Source: JACVRN01 sp036403815 (GTDB taxonomy: Bacteria > Acidobacteriota > Blastocatellia > Pyrinomonadales > Pyrinomonadaceae). From it: a stretch of 64,000 nt of DNA. Below the pieces are notes generated by a model, which worked only from the letters and a program-made list of their open reading frames with translations, did no database searches and was not told where the DNA came from. Below, one piece after another: positions 44,580-52,363 of this stretch (position 1 is its first letter; the number at the start of each line of letters is the position of its first letter). The stretch covers positions 372,001-436,000 of the forward strand of contig DASWQH010000036.1 of assembly GCA_036403815.1 (NCBI GenBank). Reading direction: 5' to 3'. Both the position numbers and the translations under genes were made by a program.

Positions 44580-45370
44580 GTGCAAAGCTGGCCCCAGTGG
44601 ATGAGATTGCCGTATCCTTAGCGCGTCCATATATTTTAATCGTAGACGATGATGAAACATTCCTTGAAGGCTCTAGGGACTATTTCTCCACGTGTGGATG
44701 TGATGTGGATACCGCCCGCACCCCTGAGGAGGCAAAAAAGATTCTCCAAAGGGAAGGAGAAAATAAATATCAGTTAATCGTAACTGATTACGATTTCGGT
44801 GTCTTGTCGAAAACCAAGGGTGATAAATTCATCCGGGAAAATCAGCATCTGCTTGGCAAGACGAAAACAGTGATCATTAGCGGCGCAGCCGGTATGACAG
44901 ATGAAATACGTAAAAAGCTAAGAGAGGCTGACGCCATCTTCTTAGAAAAAAATCCGGTTCTAAAAACGAAGCTAAAGGAAATAACTCAAGAGGAGAATGA
45001 AAAACTGGCGAACAATCTCGAAAGGGTTGTCAAAAAAGAAGTAGCTCCCCGTATCGAGAAGATAACCGGAAGGCCAGTAGATATAAAAGTTGTGGTCAGC
45101 TCCCCCTCCCACGTTAAACATCCGGTCTATGATTTAGCCGTCGATAGTCTGAAGCAAACGCTTATTAAATGGCTGAAAACCAGAGGCGAGCTTGATGAAC
45201 CTGTGCTTGCTTATGGCAAGAATATCTACAGCGCGAATGATATGATTAAGCAAGTCGATGCCGAAACCGAGGTTGGACTTGAGCACGTTCGAATGCTGCT
45301 TGATGAATTTGAATACTCCCTGGAGATAGATGAGGATGCCTCACGACGATACGACGACGACACAGAATAA
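44576..45370 (+). CDS. Response regulator with unknown C-terminal domain
   Basis: 264 residues. Receiver domain 16-130: acidic pair in LIVDDDETF, phosphoacceptor Asp71 in LIVTDYDFG, Ser102, and a Lys in FLEKNPV. After a helical linker (about 130-165) comes an unassigned alpha/beta segment (PVDIKVVVSSPSHVKHPVYDLAVDSLKQTLIKWL) ending in an acidic tail. No DNA-binding motif is visible, so output is likely through protein contact, perhaps with the caspase-like product of the next gene, whose start lies within its last 41 nt. Confidence 0.8.
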   Translation: MSAKLAPVDEIAVSLARPYILIVDDDETFLEGSRDYFSTCGCDVDTARTPEEAKKILQREGENKYQLIVTDYDFGVLSKTKGDKFIRENQHLLGKTKTVIISGAAGMTDEIRKKLREADAIFLEKNPVLKTKLKEITQEENEKLANNLERVVKKEVAPRIEKITGRPVDIKVVVSSPSHVKHPVYDLAVDSLKQTLIKWLKTRGELDEPVLAYGKNIYSANDMIKQVDAETEVGLEHVRMLLDEFEYSLEIDEDASRRYDDDTE

Positions 45371-46028
45371 CCCGGCGGGTAGCGGCAATCTCTTAATCCT
45401 ACTTTGCGCGCCATCTCACGACGATTTAACAGAATACACCTCCAAGCTGCTTGAGAATTTTCAGAGTCTCGGCGAGCCGACAGTCTTCTGCAAAATTGAA
45501 AGCCCGCTGACCTATGACCAACTGCTCTCTAACTTAGCCGTTGACCCGAAGACGACCGAGATCGGCCTCATCTTTTGTGGCCACGGCGAAACGGCATCGT
45601 TGCAAGGCCCCGGCGCACCCCCCGGGACGCCGGATTATAAGAAGCTGCGGTCCTTTTTTTACGACGATTCGTTTCTTCACCTGGGGCCTACCTTCATGCT
45701 TGCCTTTTGTTGTAGTGCGGCGGTTGAGCTGGGCGACGCATACTACCGTCTGACTACCGGAAGTACCTTTGTTGGATTCGACGATGAAATCGGCTTCGTC
45801 AAAAAAGGCGGCGACTATGCCGATTGGTGGCGGAAAATTCTGCACACTTCGGCCTCCGCGATGTTGAGCGCCAACGACATTCAGGAGTTGGAAAAACCCA
45901 TCCGCGAAATCTACCAAGAGGCACTCGCCCACTTCGATCCGCGCACGGGCCGGAGGTATAGATGGGGTTTGATGATGAGAGCGTATTTGCGCAAACAGTT
46001 AAAGGACATTAGCTTCATCCGAACTTAG
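45330..46028 (+). CDS. Caspase/CHAT-like cysteine protease
   Basis: 232 residues. The pattern of clan CD proteases is present: LIFCGHGE places a His (85) at the end of one strand, and FMLAFCCSAAVELGDA places Cys127/128 at the end of the next, the spacing typical of caspase/CHAT-type dyads; the acidic pocket residues cannot be fixed by eye. No signal peptide. Start ATG 45330 has GGAG 4 nt upstream and overlaps the regulator gene by 41 nt. Homologues of this fold act as effectors in programmed cell death or phage defence; this role is inferred here. Confidence 0.7.
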   Translation: MRMPHDDTTTTQNNPAGSGNLLILLCAPSHDDLTEYTSKLLENFQSLGEPTVFCKIESPLTYDQLLSNLAVDPKTTEIGLIFCGHGETASLQGPGAPPGTPDYKKLRSFFYDDSFLHLGPTFMLAFCCSAAVELGDAYYRLTTGSTFVGFDDEIGFVKKGGDYADWWRKILHTSASAMLSANDIQELEKPIREIYQEALAHFDPRTGRRYRWGLMMRAYLRKQLKDISFIRT

Positions 46029-46064
46029 CCGGAATGGTACGTTTCCTGATCAGGAAGGAGTCTG

Positions 46065-47342
46065 ATGAACAGAAAGGAAGATTTTGAAGCCCTGTTGTCA
46101 TCTATCGCTGACGCACCCGTGAGTTTTGCTGGCGGGAAACCTCGACGGCGCACAGCAGGCGGCAGCTCAAAGCGGCGCATCAAAGCCAATCTGGCTGAGC
46201 TTGAAGATGACATCAGCGAGGAAGCCATTCTAAGGGAGTTGCGGCGTGCCAAGGCGAGATATAAAAAAGACCCTTCACTATTCTCAGGTGACCCAACTGA
46301 CGTTTTTACCTATGACGACCGCGTTCTAGCGATCACCGCTTATCTCTATCAAGCTCACGTGCAGATGTCATCAGTCCTCGGACTTGCGGGTACAGAAGGA
46401 GAGGATTTACGTAATGAGTCGTATTGGAAGTGGGCCAAAACGGCCATTCACATGTTGCTTTCGCGCAATGATAAATCTTATCAAACGCTGATGGGCATGA
46501 CTCCGCGCGAGACGATTAAAATTGATAAGGAAGTGTTGAGAATCGCCGTTACAGGAGACGCTGGGTTCCGTGGGCAAGCCCAGACAAATGTCATCTACAG
46601 CATACGGGACAGGCATCGCGCTGCCCCTTTCGACCTGCTTATACACCTCGGTGATATTTACTTCGCCGGTCAAGGCGATGAAGTTCTTCGTCATTTCCTT
46701 GCTCCCTTTAAGAGCGCCGGACCGAGGGTGCTTACACTGGCCGGAAACCATGACCTGTATGTTGGAGGAGACGCTTTCCTGAGTGTGCTGGAAGTCCTAC
46801 AACAGCCCGGGAGATACTTCTGCGTTGAGAATCCGCACTGGCGCATAGCTTGTCTCGATACTGCGTTGCCTGCCGAGACGCTTCGGCGCAATTCGGGCCT
46901 TCTCGATAAGGGGCAGCTCAATTGGTTAGATAAGCAGCTCGAAGCAGGTGATGGCAAAAAGACGCTACTCATGAGCCACCATTACATAATCTCAGGATGG
47001 GAGAAGCCCTCAGCTGGTTTGAAACGCCAGCTGACCTCACGCCTCAATAAAATATTCGCATGGTACTGGGGGCATGAGCATAGTTGTGCGATCTACAGTA
47101 AGAAAGCAGCCGGTTTTTATGGGGCATGTGTAGGTAACGGAGCCTTTCTGGAATTACGAAAACCTAGGAAACGTAAACCTTTACCTGAATGGTATGCAAA
47201 GGGACACTGCTCTTGTTATCGGGATCGCTCGAAGTTTTGGCCGCATGGCTATCTAGAGCTTGAACTACAGCCGAAGAGGGTTGTCGAGAATTATCATCTG
47301 GAGACTGGAGAATCCTATACTAGGATATTAAAACGGCTGTAA
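46065..47342 (+). CDS. Calcineurin-like metallophosphoesterase
   Basis: 425 residues with a clear SD (AAGGAG). Residues 1-150 are a helical, charged domain not recognised. From about 158 the metallophosphoesterase motifs follow in order: VTGDAGF (Asp165), HLGDIYF (Asp197), AGNHDLY (Asn228-His229-Asp230), MSHHYI, and WGHEHSC. All metal ligands are present. It may cut a nucleotide signal, nucleic acid or phosphoprotein. It follows the caspase-like gene by 36 nt and is the last gene of the kinase-regulator-caspase-phosphoesterase operon. N-terminal domain may couple it to the protease. Confidence 0.85.
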   Translation: MNRKEDFEALLSSIADAPVSFAGGKPRRRTAGGSSKRRIKANLAELEDDISEEAILRELRRAKARYKKDPSLFSGDPTDVFTYDDRVLAITAYLYQAHVQMSSVLGLAGTEGEDLRNESYWKWAKTAIHMLLSRNDKSYQTLMGMTPRETIKIDKEVLRIAVTGDAGFRGQAQTNVIYSIRDRHRAAPFDLLIHLGDIYFAGQGDEVLRHFLAPFKSAGPRVLTLAGNHDLYVGGDAFLSVLEVLQQPGRYFCVENPHWRIACLDTALPAETLRRNSGLLDKGQLNWLDKQLEAGDGKKTLLMSHHYIISGWEKPSAGLKRQLTSRLNKIFAWYWGHEHSCAIYSKKAAGFYGACVGNGAFLELRKPRKRKPLPEWYAKGHCSCYRDRSKFWPHGYLELELQPKRVVENYHLETGESYTRILKRL

Positions 47343-48014
47343 GCCCCCGCCTTCCGTAAGGTCTTCATCGGCTATAACATCTCATATCACGAGCGAGAGC
47401 GTAAGATTTTGCTTTCCTGATGCTCCTGTTGAGGTGAATATCACTGATTCTATTAATGAGTATCACGGAACGGGAAAAGCTTGCAGCTATACCGAGAATA
47501 AGCAGCGCAACTCTTATAAACTACAAAATTGAGTCTTAGCCATCTTTATTAATAAAGGGAGTGATCGCAGAAATGCCCGCATGGTTTACCCTAGATATGT
47601 CTTAGGTAATTAACGCTTCCTCGTTTGAGGCTGCTTATGTAATTCTCACGTAATGTCCCTTACCTTCATTACATGCATTTGACGATGGAGAATCTATTTG
47701 ATGAACCCTTCGCCTTGTTATGTATAGTCGTCGCGCTGCCTCTGTCATACGAACATAATAGCCAAATAATCCCACTTCCTAAAGTTCAGGTGCCAGATTT
47801 GCAAAAACTCAGACAGTGTTTTCGCCTCTCACTTTGCTCTGCTGACAGTGGCTTGCATTTGCCTTATTCTGTTTCGCCTAAAGCGAATCGCTTTGAAATC
47901 TGGAGCATACCGTCTGCACTTTTTACACCTATATTTCTGGAAACCCTTGGGTGTTCGCCCGATACGGGGAAGGCAAGTACCGCAGAGATCCCAAGATGAT
48001 ACTTATGTTTCGTG
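47343..48014. other. Gene-free stretch before the IS element
   Basis: 672 nt with stop codons throughout and no convincing coding sequence or SD. An open frame at 47673-47999 has unusual composition for this region and no recognisable domain. It may contain debris of older insertions next to the IS. Confidence 0.5.
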
Positions 48015-48034
48015 CCTGAAGTCTGGACACATTT
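48015..48034. repeat. IS left inverted repeat
   Basis: CCTGAAGTCTGGACACATTT, perfect reverse complement of 49198-49217. A small hairpin (CACGAGT/ACTCGTG, 48054-48072) follows. Confidence 0.85.
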
Positions 48035-48087
48035 GAAAATAAGCGAGTGGTCACGAGTCAGTAACTCGTGCGAGCATCGGTTCTGCG

Positions 48088-49199
48088 ATGAACAAAGATG
48101 CTCTTGACACTCGCCTCAGCGAGTATATCAGCCGCGTCTTGCCAGACGCACACGGACATCAACAGAAAGCCGTCTCTGATTTTGTCATGGCACTTGTTTC
48201 GGTGCAGAGTTGCTGTCAGGCCGCTCTCGCCAGATTCTTTGATAACTTTGAAGCTGCCAGCAAGCGACTCTCGCGCCTCTTGCATAATGCGCGTCTGCGG
48301 CCCGATGAGTTGGCGCGCTCTCACGCTCGCGCGCTGTGCGCGCGACTGCCGCTCGTGGGTATTGTCCGACTGTCTCTGGACTGGACTTCTGAAGAGGCGC
48401 AACATCTGTTGATCGCCAGCTTGAGAGTCGGGCACCGCGGCGTCCCGCTTTATTGGCCCGCTTACCACGACTCGCAGTTGAAAGAGCGGATGACTCTGTA
48501 TGAGAGAGAGAGTTCCTGCGCCTCCTCTTTTCGGAAGTGCTCAGAGGAGTCTCTCGACGCCGCTTTCTCCTGACGGCAGACCGTTGGTTCGCTGACGTGG
48601 ATTTGTTCGATTTGTTGAATGATTTGGGCGTTTCCTTTGTCATTCGCACCAAGTCGAACTACAAAGTGCGGATCGGTGACGGGTGGCGCAGGCTCGATTC
48701 TTTGCCGTGGCGAGGCAATCAAAGACGGCGTGCCTGGGGACGACTCTGGTACTCGGAGACTGACCCGCGGCGTCTCTTTCTTGCCCAAGCCAGAGCGCGT
48801 GACCAGAAAGGCAGATGGGGAGTATGGCACTTGCTGTCGAATCGTCCATTGTCGGCTTATGCGATGGCTGCCGAGTACGCCCTTCGGTTCACGTGCGAAG
48901 AAGGCTTCCGCGATGGCAAACGACTGCTTGGCTTTATTGAAGCGGGCATCAACTGCATTGAGGCATGGTCGCGGATGTTCCTGTTGGTGGCCGTGGCGCT
49001 CACGGTGTTGACCAAGATCGGTTGGGCGCTGATTCAGAGCAATGATGGTGAGCAGTTGTTGCGCAGGGTGCGGTTGCGCCGAAGTGCTCGTTCGGAGTTG
49101 AGCATGGTGCCTAGCGTCGTTGAGTTGCTGGCGCAGGGTGAAAACTTGTGGCAGTTGCTCGATCATCAAGGTCGGTTCAATCTGGAGGCCGGTTTATAA
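48088..49199 (+). pseudogene. IS4-family transposase, frame broken at a GA repeat
   Basis: Two overlapping frames make one protein. 48088-48573 carries the N-terminus and first catalytic Asp (LSLDWTSEEA). The frame then shifts inside (GA)n at 48502-48512, and 48537-49199 resumes with the second Asp (LTADRWFAD) and the Y-x2-R-x3-E-x6-K signature (YALRFTCEEGFRDGK) of the IS4 YREK family. One extra GA unit explains the break. It could be an inactivating slippage mutation or a programmed shift; the former seems likelier because the site is a simple dinucleotide repeat. Confidence 0.75.
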
Positions 49200-49217
49200 A
49201 TGTGTCCAGACTTCAGG
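49198..49217. repeat. IS right inverted repeat
   Basis: AAATGTGTCCAGACTTCAGG, reverse complement of 48015-48034, overlapping the end of the transposase frame. Confidence 0.85.
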
Positions 49218-49231
49218 GCTGGGAGCTAAAT

Positions 49232-50230
49232 TTACGTTTTAGCTTTGCTCCACCTCTGAGAAATTCGCTCACTATGCCGATCACGCTTAATGGCGATTCT
49301 TTGAACGTAAACGCGGGTAGTTGAGGGGTTACTGTGATCTAAGGCTTCCTGTGTAGCTGTGATCGAGCCTGTATCTTCAGACACAATCCGCGCGAAGGTA
49401 TGTCTTGTCCGATGCAGATGGAAGCCATCTATTCCTGCGGCCTGAGCATACCGCTTCATGTTTTTAGCGAAGCAATGGGAAGAGAGAGCGGCACCAGGCC
49501 GCCCCGCATAGTCGTGTCTCGTCCAAAGGGGCGCATTGGTGCGGAAAACATTTTGTCGCTCAGTAATAGTTAGATAGTCGAGCATAGCCTCTTTCACAGC
49601 AGGATCTGCTATCTCGTATCCGACGTAATTTCCGCCTTTCACTCGGTTGGTTAAGGTCAAGGTTTTGTCAATTTTGATATCACGTCCCCGCAAAGAAAGT
49701 ATCTCTGCACGTCGTTTCCCGCTTGCCATGAACAGCAACAGGATGGCGTAGTCACGCTTGCCCACTACGTCTCCAGCATCCGCCTTCTGCCTGACAACGG
49801 AGATTAGCGCTTCAAGTTCCTCATCTGTGAGAGATTTTGAACTTTCTGACTGATAAGCCTTCGGGGCTTTGGGTCTGGCAAGGCGTACTGGATTACCCCT
49901 AATGAGAAGCCCAAGCTCAGTATCTTTCATAGCCCAAGCATAAAAAGAGGAGAGAAGGCAAGCTCGCTGGTAAACAGTGGCTGAGCGGAGTCCCTTTTTC
50001 TCAAGCGTTGCGAGCCATCTTCGCACGTCCATAGGAGTAATCTCGGCTGGGTGCTTACTAACAAAATCAAAGAATGCGTTGACGACTTGCTGCTTGTCAC
50101 GCAACAGATTAGCTTGACGCATACTTTTGGAAGTGGTCGCGCTGGCCCATAACTCAACCGCATTGCGAATAGCGGCCCTTCGATCCGCCTCTGCTTTGTC
50201 GATAGCAGTTTTTCGTCTCTGAAGTTTCAT
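49232..50230 (-). CDS. Tyrosine recombinase / integrase
   Basis: 332 residues. N-terminal SAM-like domain (about 50-105; VNAFFDFVSKHPAEITPMDVRRWL) and catalytic domain with the first Arg in ASGKRRAEILSLRG, the box II HRTRHTFARI (His-x-x-Arg), a His in ALDHSNPSTTR, and the nucleophilic Tyr in RVYVQ. Lacks the extra helix typical of integron integrases, so it is not IntI. It lies just right of the IS element and left of the methyltransferase-HerA-NurA genes, consistent with a role in integrating this island. Confidence 0.85.
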   Translation of the reverse strand: MKLQRRKTAIDKAEADRRAAIRNAVELWASATTSKSMRQANLLRDKQQVVNAFFDFVSKHPAEITPMDVRRWLATLEKKGLRSATVYQRACLLSSFYAWAMKDTELGLLIRGNPVRLARPKAPKAYQSESSKSLTDEELEALISVVRQKADAGDVVGKRDYAILLLFMASGKRRAEILSLRGRDIKIDKTLTLTNRVKGGNYVGYEIADPAVKEAMLDYLTITERQNVFRTNAPLWTRHDYAGRPGAALSSHCFAKNMKRYAQAAGIDGFHLHRTRHTFARIVSEDTGSITATQEALDHSNPSTTRVYVQRIAIKRDRHSERISQRWSKAKT

Positions 50231-50258
50231 CTCTACAATTATAGCGTAGCTAGAGTGA

Positions 50259-50954
50259 CTATAAGGATGAAATTTCTTGGTACACGGAATGTTGAGATGC
50301 TCGTAAATGGATTTGTTCCGCTAACTCTTTAAGATCTTCTTCCATTACAGAATGCGGTTCAACCCTTCCGACAAAATGGTGGTAAGCAAACAAAGAGGAT
50401 GGTCTCGTAGCGCCAGGGATTATGGCTGTAATCTGCTGCTGTCTGGGCTTAGCGTAGGCATTAAGCTCCACATTAAAGTATCTGTTTGCAAAAAGCCTGG
50501 CCTCTCTGCCATGGAAGAGGAGAACCCTAGGTTTACAGATTGTGATTAAATGAGAGATGATCTTTTCTTCATCAGCCTCTTGCTTTAGCTGTCTGGGAAT
50601 TAAGTTGGGAGAAACTGCTGGATAAGCGAATATGTTAGTTACCAAGACATTGAGCGGGGCAAGTCTACGAATTAATTCTAAGATTCTTTTTCGAGTTCTA
50701 CTCCTTTCTTCTTTCCTTTGTAAACGCTTCTTCCGATAAGCCTTTTCAAACTCCTCCGGATATTGGGTCAGGGCCTGCCAGTAATGCTCAAAAGAATCAA
50801 ATTCTTCCCGGAAGGAATCAATAGGGTTGAGGCCTATGATGAAAACATTAGCCTCTTTCCAGTGGGAATTAGGGAAGAAAGGAAAGAGATAAGGTCCTTC
50901 CTCTGTATAACATCTATTCTTGAGCCACAACTCACTTCTACTCAACACAGTCAA
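50259..50954 (-). CDS. Uracil-DNA-glycosylase-superfamily-like protein
   Basis: 231 residues. NVFIIGLNPIDSFREEFDSF has the GLNP motif A of UDG-like proteins, KPRVLLFHGREARLFANRYFN fits the middle strand-helix, and PGATRPSS could correspond to the motif B loop. A basic helix (RKKRLQRKEERSRTRKR) is inserted early. The match is partial, so it may be an inactive or divergent member, or another Rossmann-like fold. It lies 72 nt downstream of nurA on the same strand and could be the last gene of that operon. Confidence 0.4.
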   Translation of the reverse strand: MTVLSRSELWLKNRCYTEEGPYLFPFFPNSHWKEANVFIIGLNPIDSFREEFDSFEHYWQALTQYPEEFEKAYRKKRLQRKEERSRTRKRILELIRRLAPLNVLVTNIFAYPAVSPNLIPRQLKQEADEEKIISHLITICKPRVLLFHGREARLFANRYFNVELNAYAKPRQQQITAIIPGATRPSSLFAYHHFVGRVEPHSVMEEDLKELAEQIHLRASQHSVYQEISSL

Positions 50955-51026
50955 CTTTGCCTCAAAGTACCCCAGTACGATTTTTTCAGATTATGCTAGC
51001 TTACTGCGAATAGCAGAGGCTCATTG

Positions 51027-52361
51027 CTATTGTTTTGTGGCGCCAATAGCGAACTTCTGCAGGATTCTGGAACTCGGATGGTTCGCCAGAGAAACGAGCT
51101 TATTTGCCAAAGCTACTGGTATCAAAGCATTGTCGTACATGTCACACTTGAGCTTCTCGATATTTGTAAGAATAACCTCAAGATTGCGAAAGTCGCTTTC
51201 AGTGGGATTTGCCAGTACATCTAATGTTGGTAAGGAAGCTACGTGCATTGCACCGTTTAGGGTTTTGAAAATCAGCTTGTTGCTGTAATAGCTGGTGCGC
51301 CCATAAGGATTATTCGGATCCGCTTTGCCCGGCGTGATATACGTGTATATGTAATCGTTATCTAGTATTAATACGCTACCGTTGTCCAGTTTATTCGCTA
51401 TCTCATCGGCATGTTCGACGAAGGGGCCGCTCTTCTCTAGTCCGGCCAAGTAAAGGTTGTAATGCTCGAAGAGATATTTAACCAAGTCTCGCATCGGCTT
51501 GTGCATGTTCGCCGTTTGACCGAAGAATGCTAGCGGGCCGTCTTTTATGAAGAGAACTTGATTAAGTAGTGTCGGCTTTGTTTTAAGGATAACACGAATG
51601 AGATGCACTAGTACTAGTTGTTCTACTGTAGTAGTTACGTGGCCAAGAATGCCGCCAGCACCCAGATTATCATCGATGGCCTCATGTAATCTGAACACAT
51701 CAGTTAACAATATCTCACCACCGCACTGCGTACAGGCGAAAGTATAATCGTTCGTCATGCGCTGTAAGTACAGCGGAATTCTAGTTTGTGAGCAAACCGG
51801 ACAACTAGCGAGTGTCCATTGGAACTGAGACGTGGCGTACTCTTGAAAGAGGAACCACCGCAGCGTGTCCATGAGTGAGTCATCGTCCATTTTCTGTCGG
51901 AAGAAGTCATAGAGTGAACGGCGTACTGACGCCGTGAGCGTACTCTCTGCTTTCTTTCTCACGTTGCGAACCGGCAGGGTGAACTTCAAGCGCTGAATGT
52001 TCTTTAGCTTAGCCATATCATCTGGATCAATGAACGCCTGTTCATTAATTGTTTCCAGATCATTCACACTGAAAATCAGTGCCCCCATCTGGAAAAAGCA
52101 TATTGTTGCGGATGGAAACTCAGTCTGAACAGCTATCTCACTGTACCCACCGTCGATTGCGATGATGTGCTTAATGGGATTATTAGGCACCGGACTGTAA
52201 GGTACATTCATGGAGCCGGAAAAAGTAACATCTCCAGCGCGCTTCGGCAGCTCACATTGCGATAAGAATTCTTGCACCGACACGTCATTGATCACGTGAC
52301 TGTGCGCCGACTTACTAGCATACTCGGCAGGTCGTTTCCCGTGTCTACTTGCGTACGCCAT
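51027..52361 (-). CDS. NurA-domain nuclease with zinc ribbon
   Basis: 444 residues. NurA nuclease fold: first metal Asp70 in IIAIDGGYSE, FIKDGPLAFFG, and near the C-terminus LKCDMYDNALIPVALANKLV. NurA pairs with HerA for DNA end resection in archaea, and with HerA relatives in bacterial defence. An inserted zinc ribbon is visible (Cys187-x2-Cys190, Cys210-x2-Cys213), unusual for the compact archaeal form. It starts 2 nt after the herA stop. No signal peptide; cytoplasmic. Confidence 0.85.
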   Translation of the reverse strand: MAYASRHGKRPAEYASKSAHSHVINDVSVQEFLSQCELPKRAGDVTFSGSMNVPYSPVPNNPIKHIIAIDGGYSEIAVQTEFPSATICFFQMGALIFSVNDLETINEQAFIDPDDMAKLKNIQRLKFTLPVRNVRKKAESTLTASVRRSLYDFFRQKMDDDSLMDTLRWFLFQEYATSQFQWTLASCPVCSQTRIPLYLQRMTNDYTFACTQCGGEILLTDVFRLHEAIDDNLGAGGILGHVTTTVEQLVLVHLIRVILKTKPTLLNQVLFIKDGPLAFFGQTANMHKPMRDLVKYLFEHYNLYLAGLEKSGPFVEHADEIANKLDNGSVLILDNDYIYTYITPGKADPNNPYGRTSYYSNKLIFKTLNGAMHVASLPTLDVLANPTESDFRNLEVILTNIEKLKCDMYDNALIPVALANKLVSLANHPSSRILQKFAIGATKQ

Positions 52362-52363
52362 CT

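Larger units (their letters stand above)
48015..49217 (+). mobile_element. IS4-family insertion sequence, about 1.2 kb
   Basis: Bounded by 20-bp perfect terminal inverted repeats (48015-48034 and 49198-49217). It encodes one transposase split by a frameshift. No matching direct repeats were seen next to the ends, so either the target duplication has decayed or the ends have rearranged. It sits 15 nt before the stop of a tyrosine recombinase gene. Confidence 0.85.

Noticed and set aside
47673..47999. 108-residue frame left of the IS
   Set aside because: No homology-like motif, odd composition, no SD; likely chance.
48462..49169. 235-residue minus-strand frame within the IS
   Set aside because: Antisense to the transposase, whose catalytic motifs are clear.
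49232..50230. Possibility that this recombinase is the integron integrase IntI
   Set aside because: No extra IntI-type helix is visible and it is 15 kb from the attC sites.
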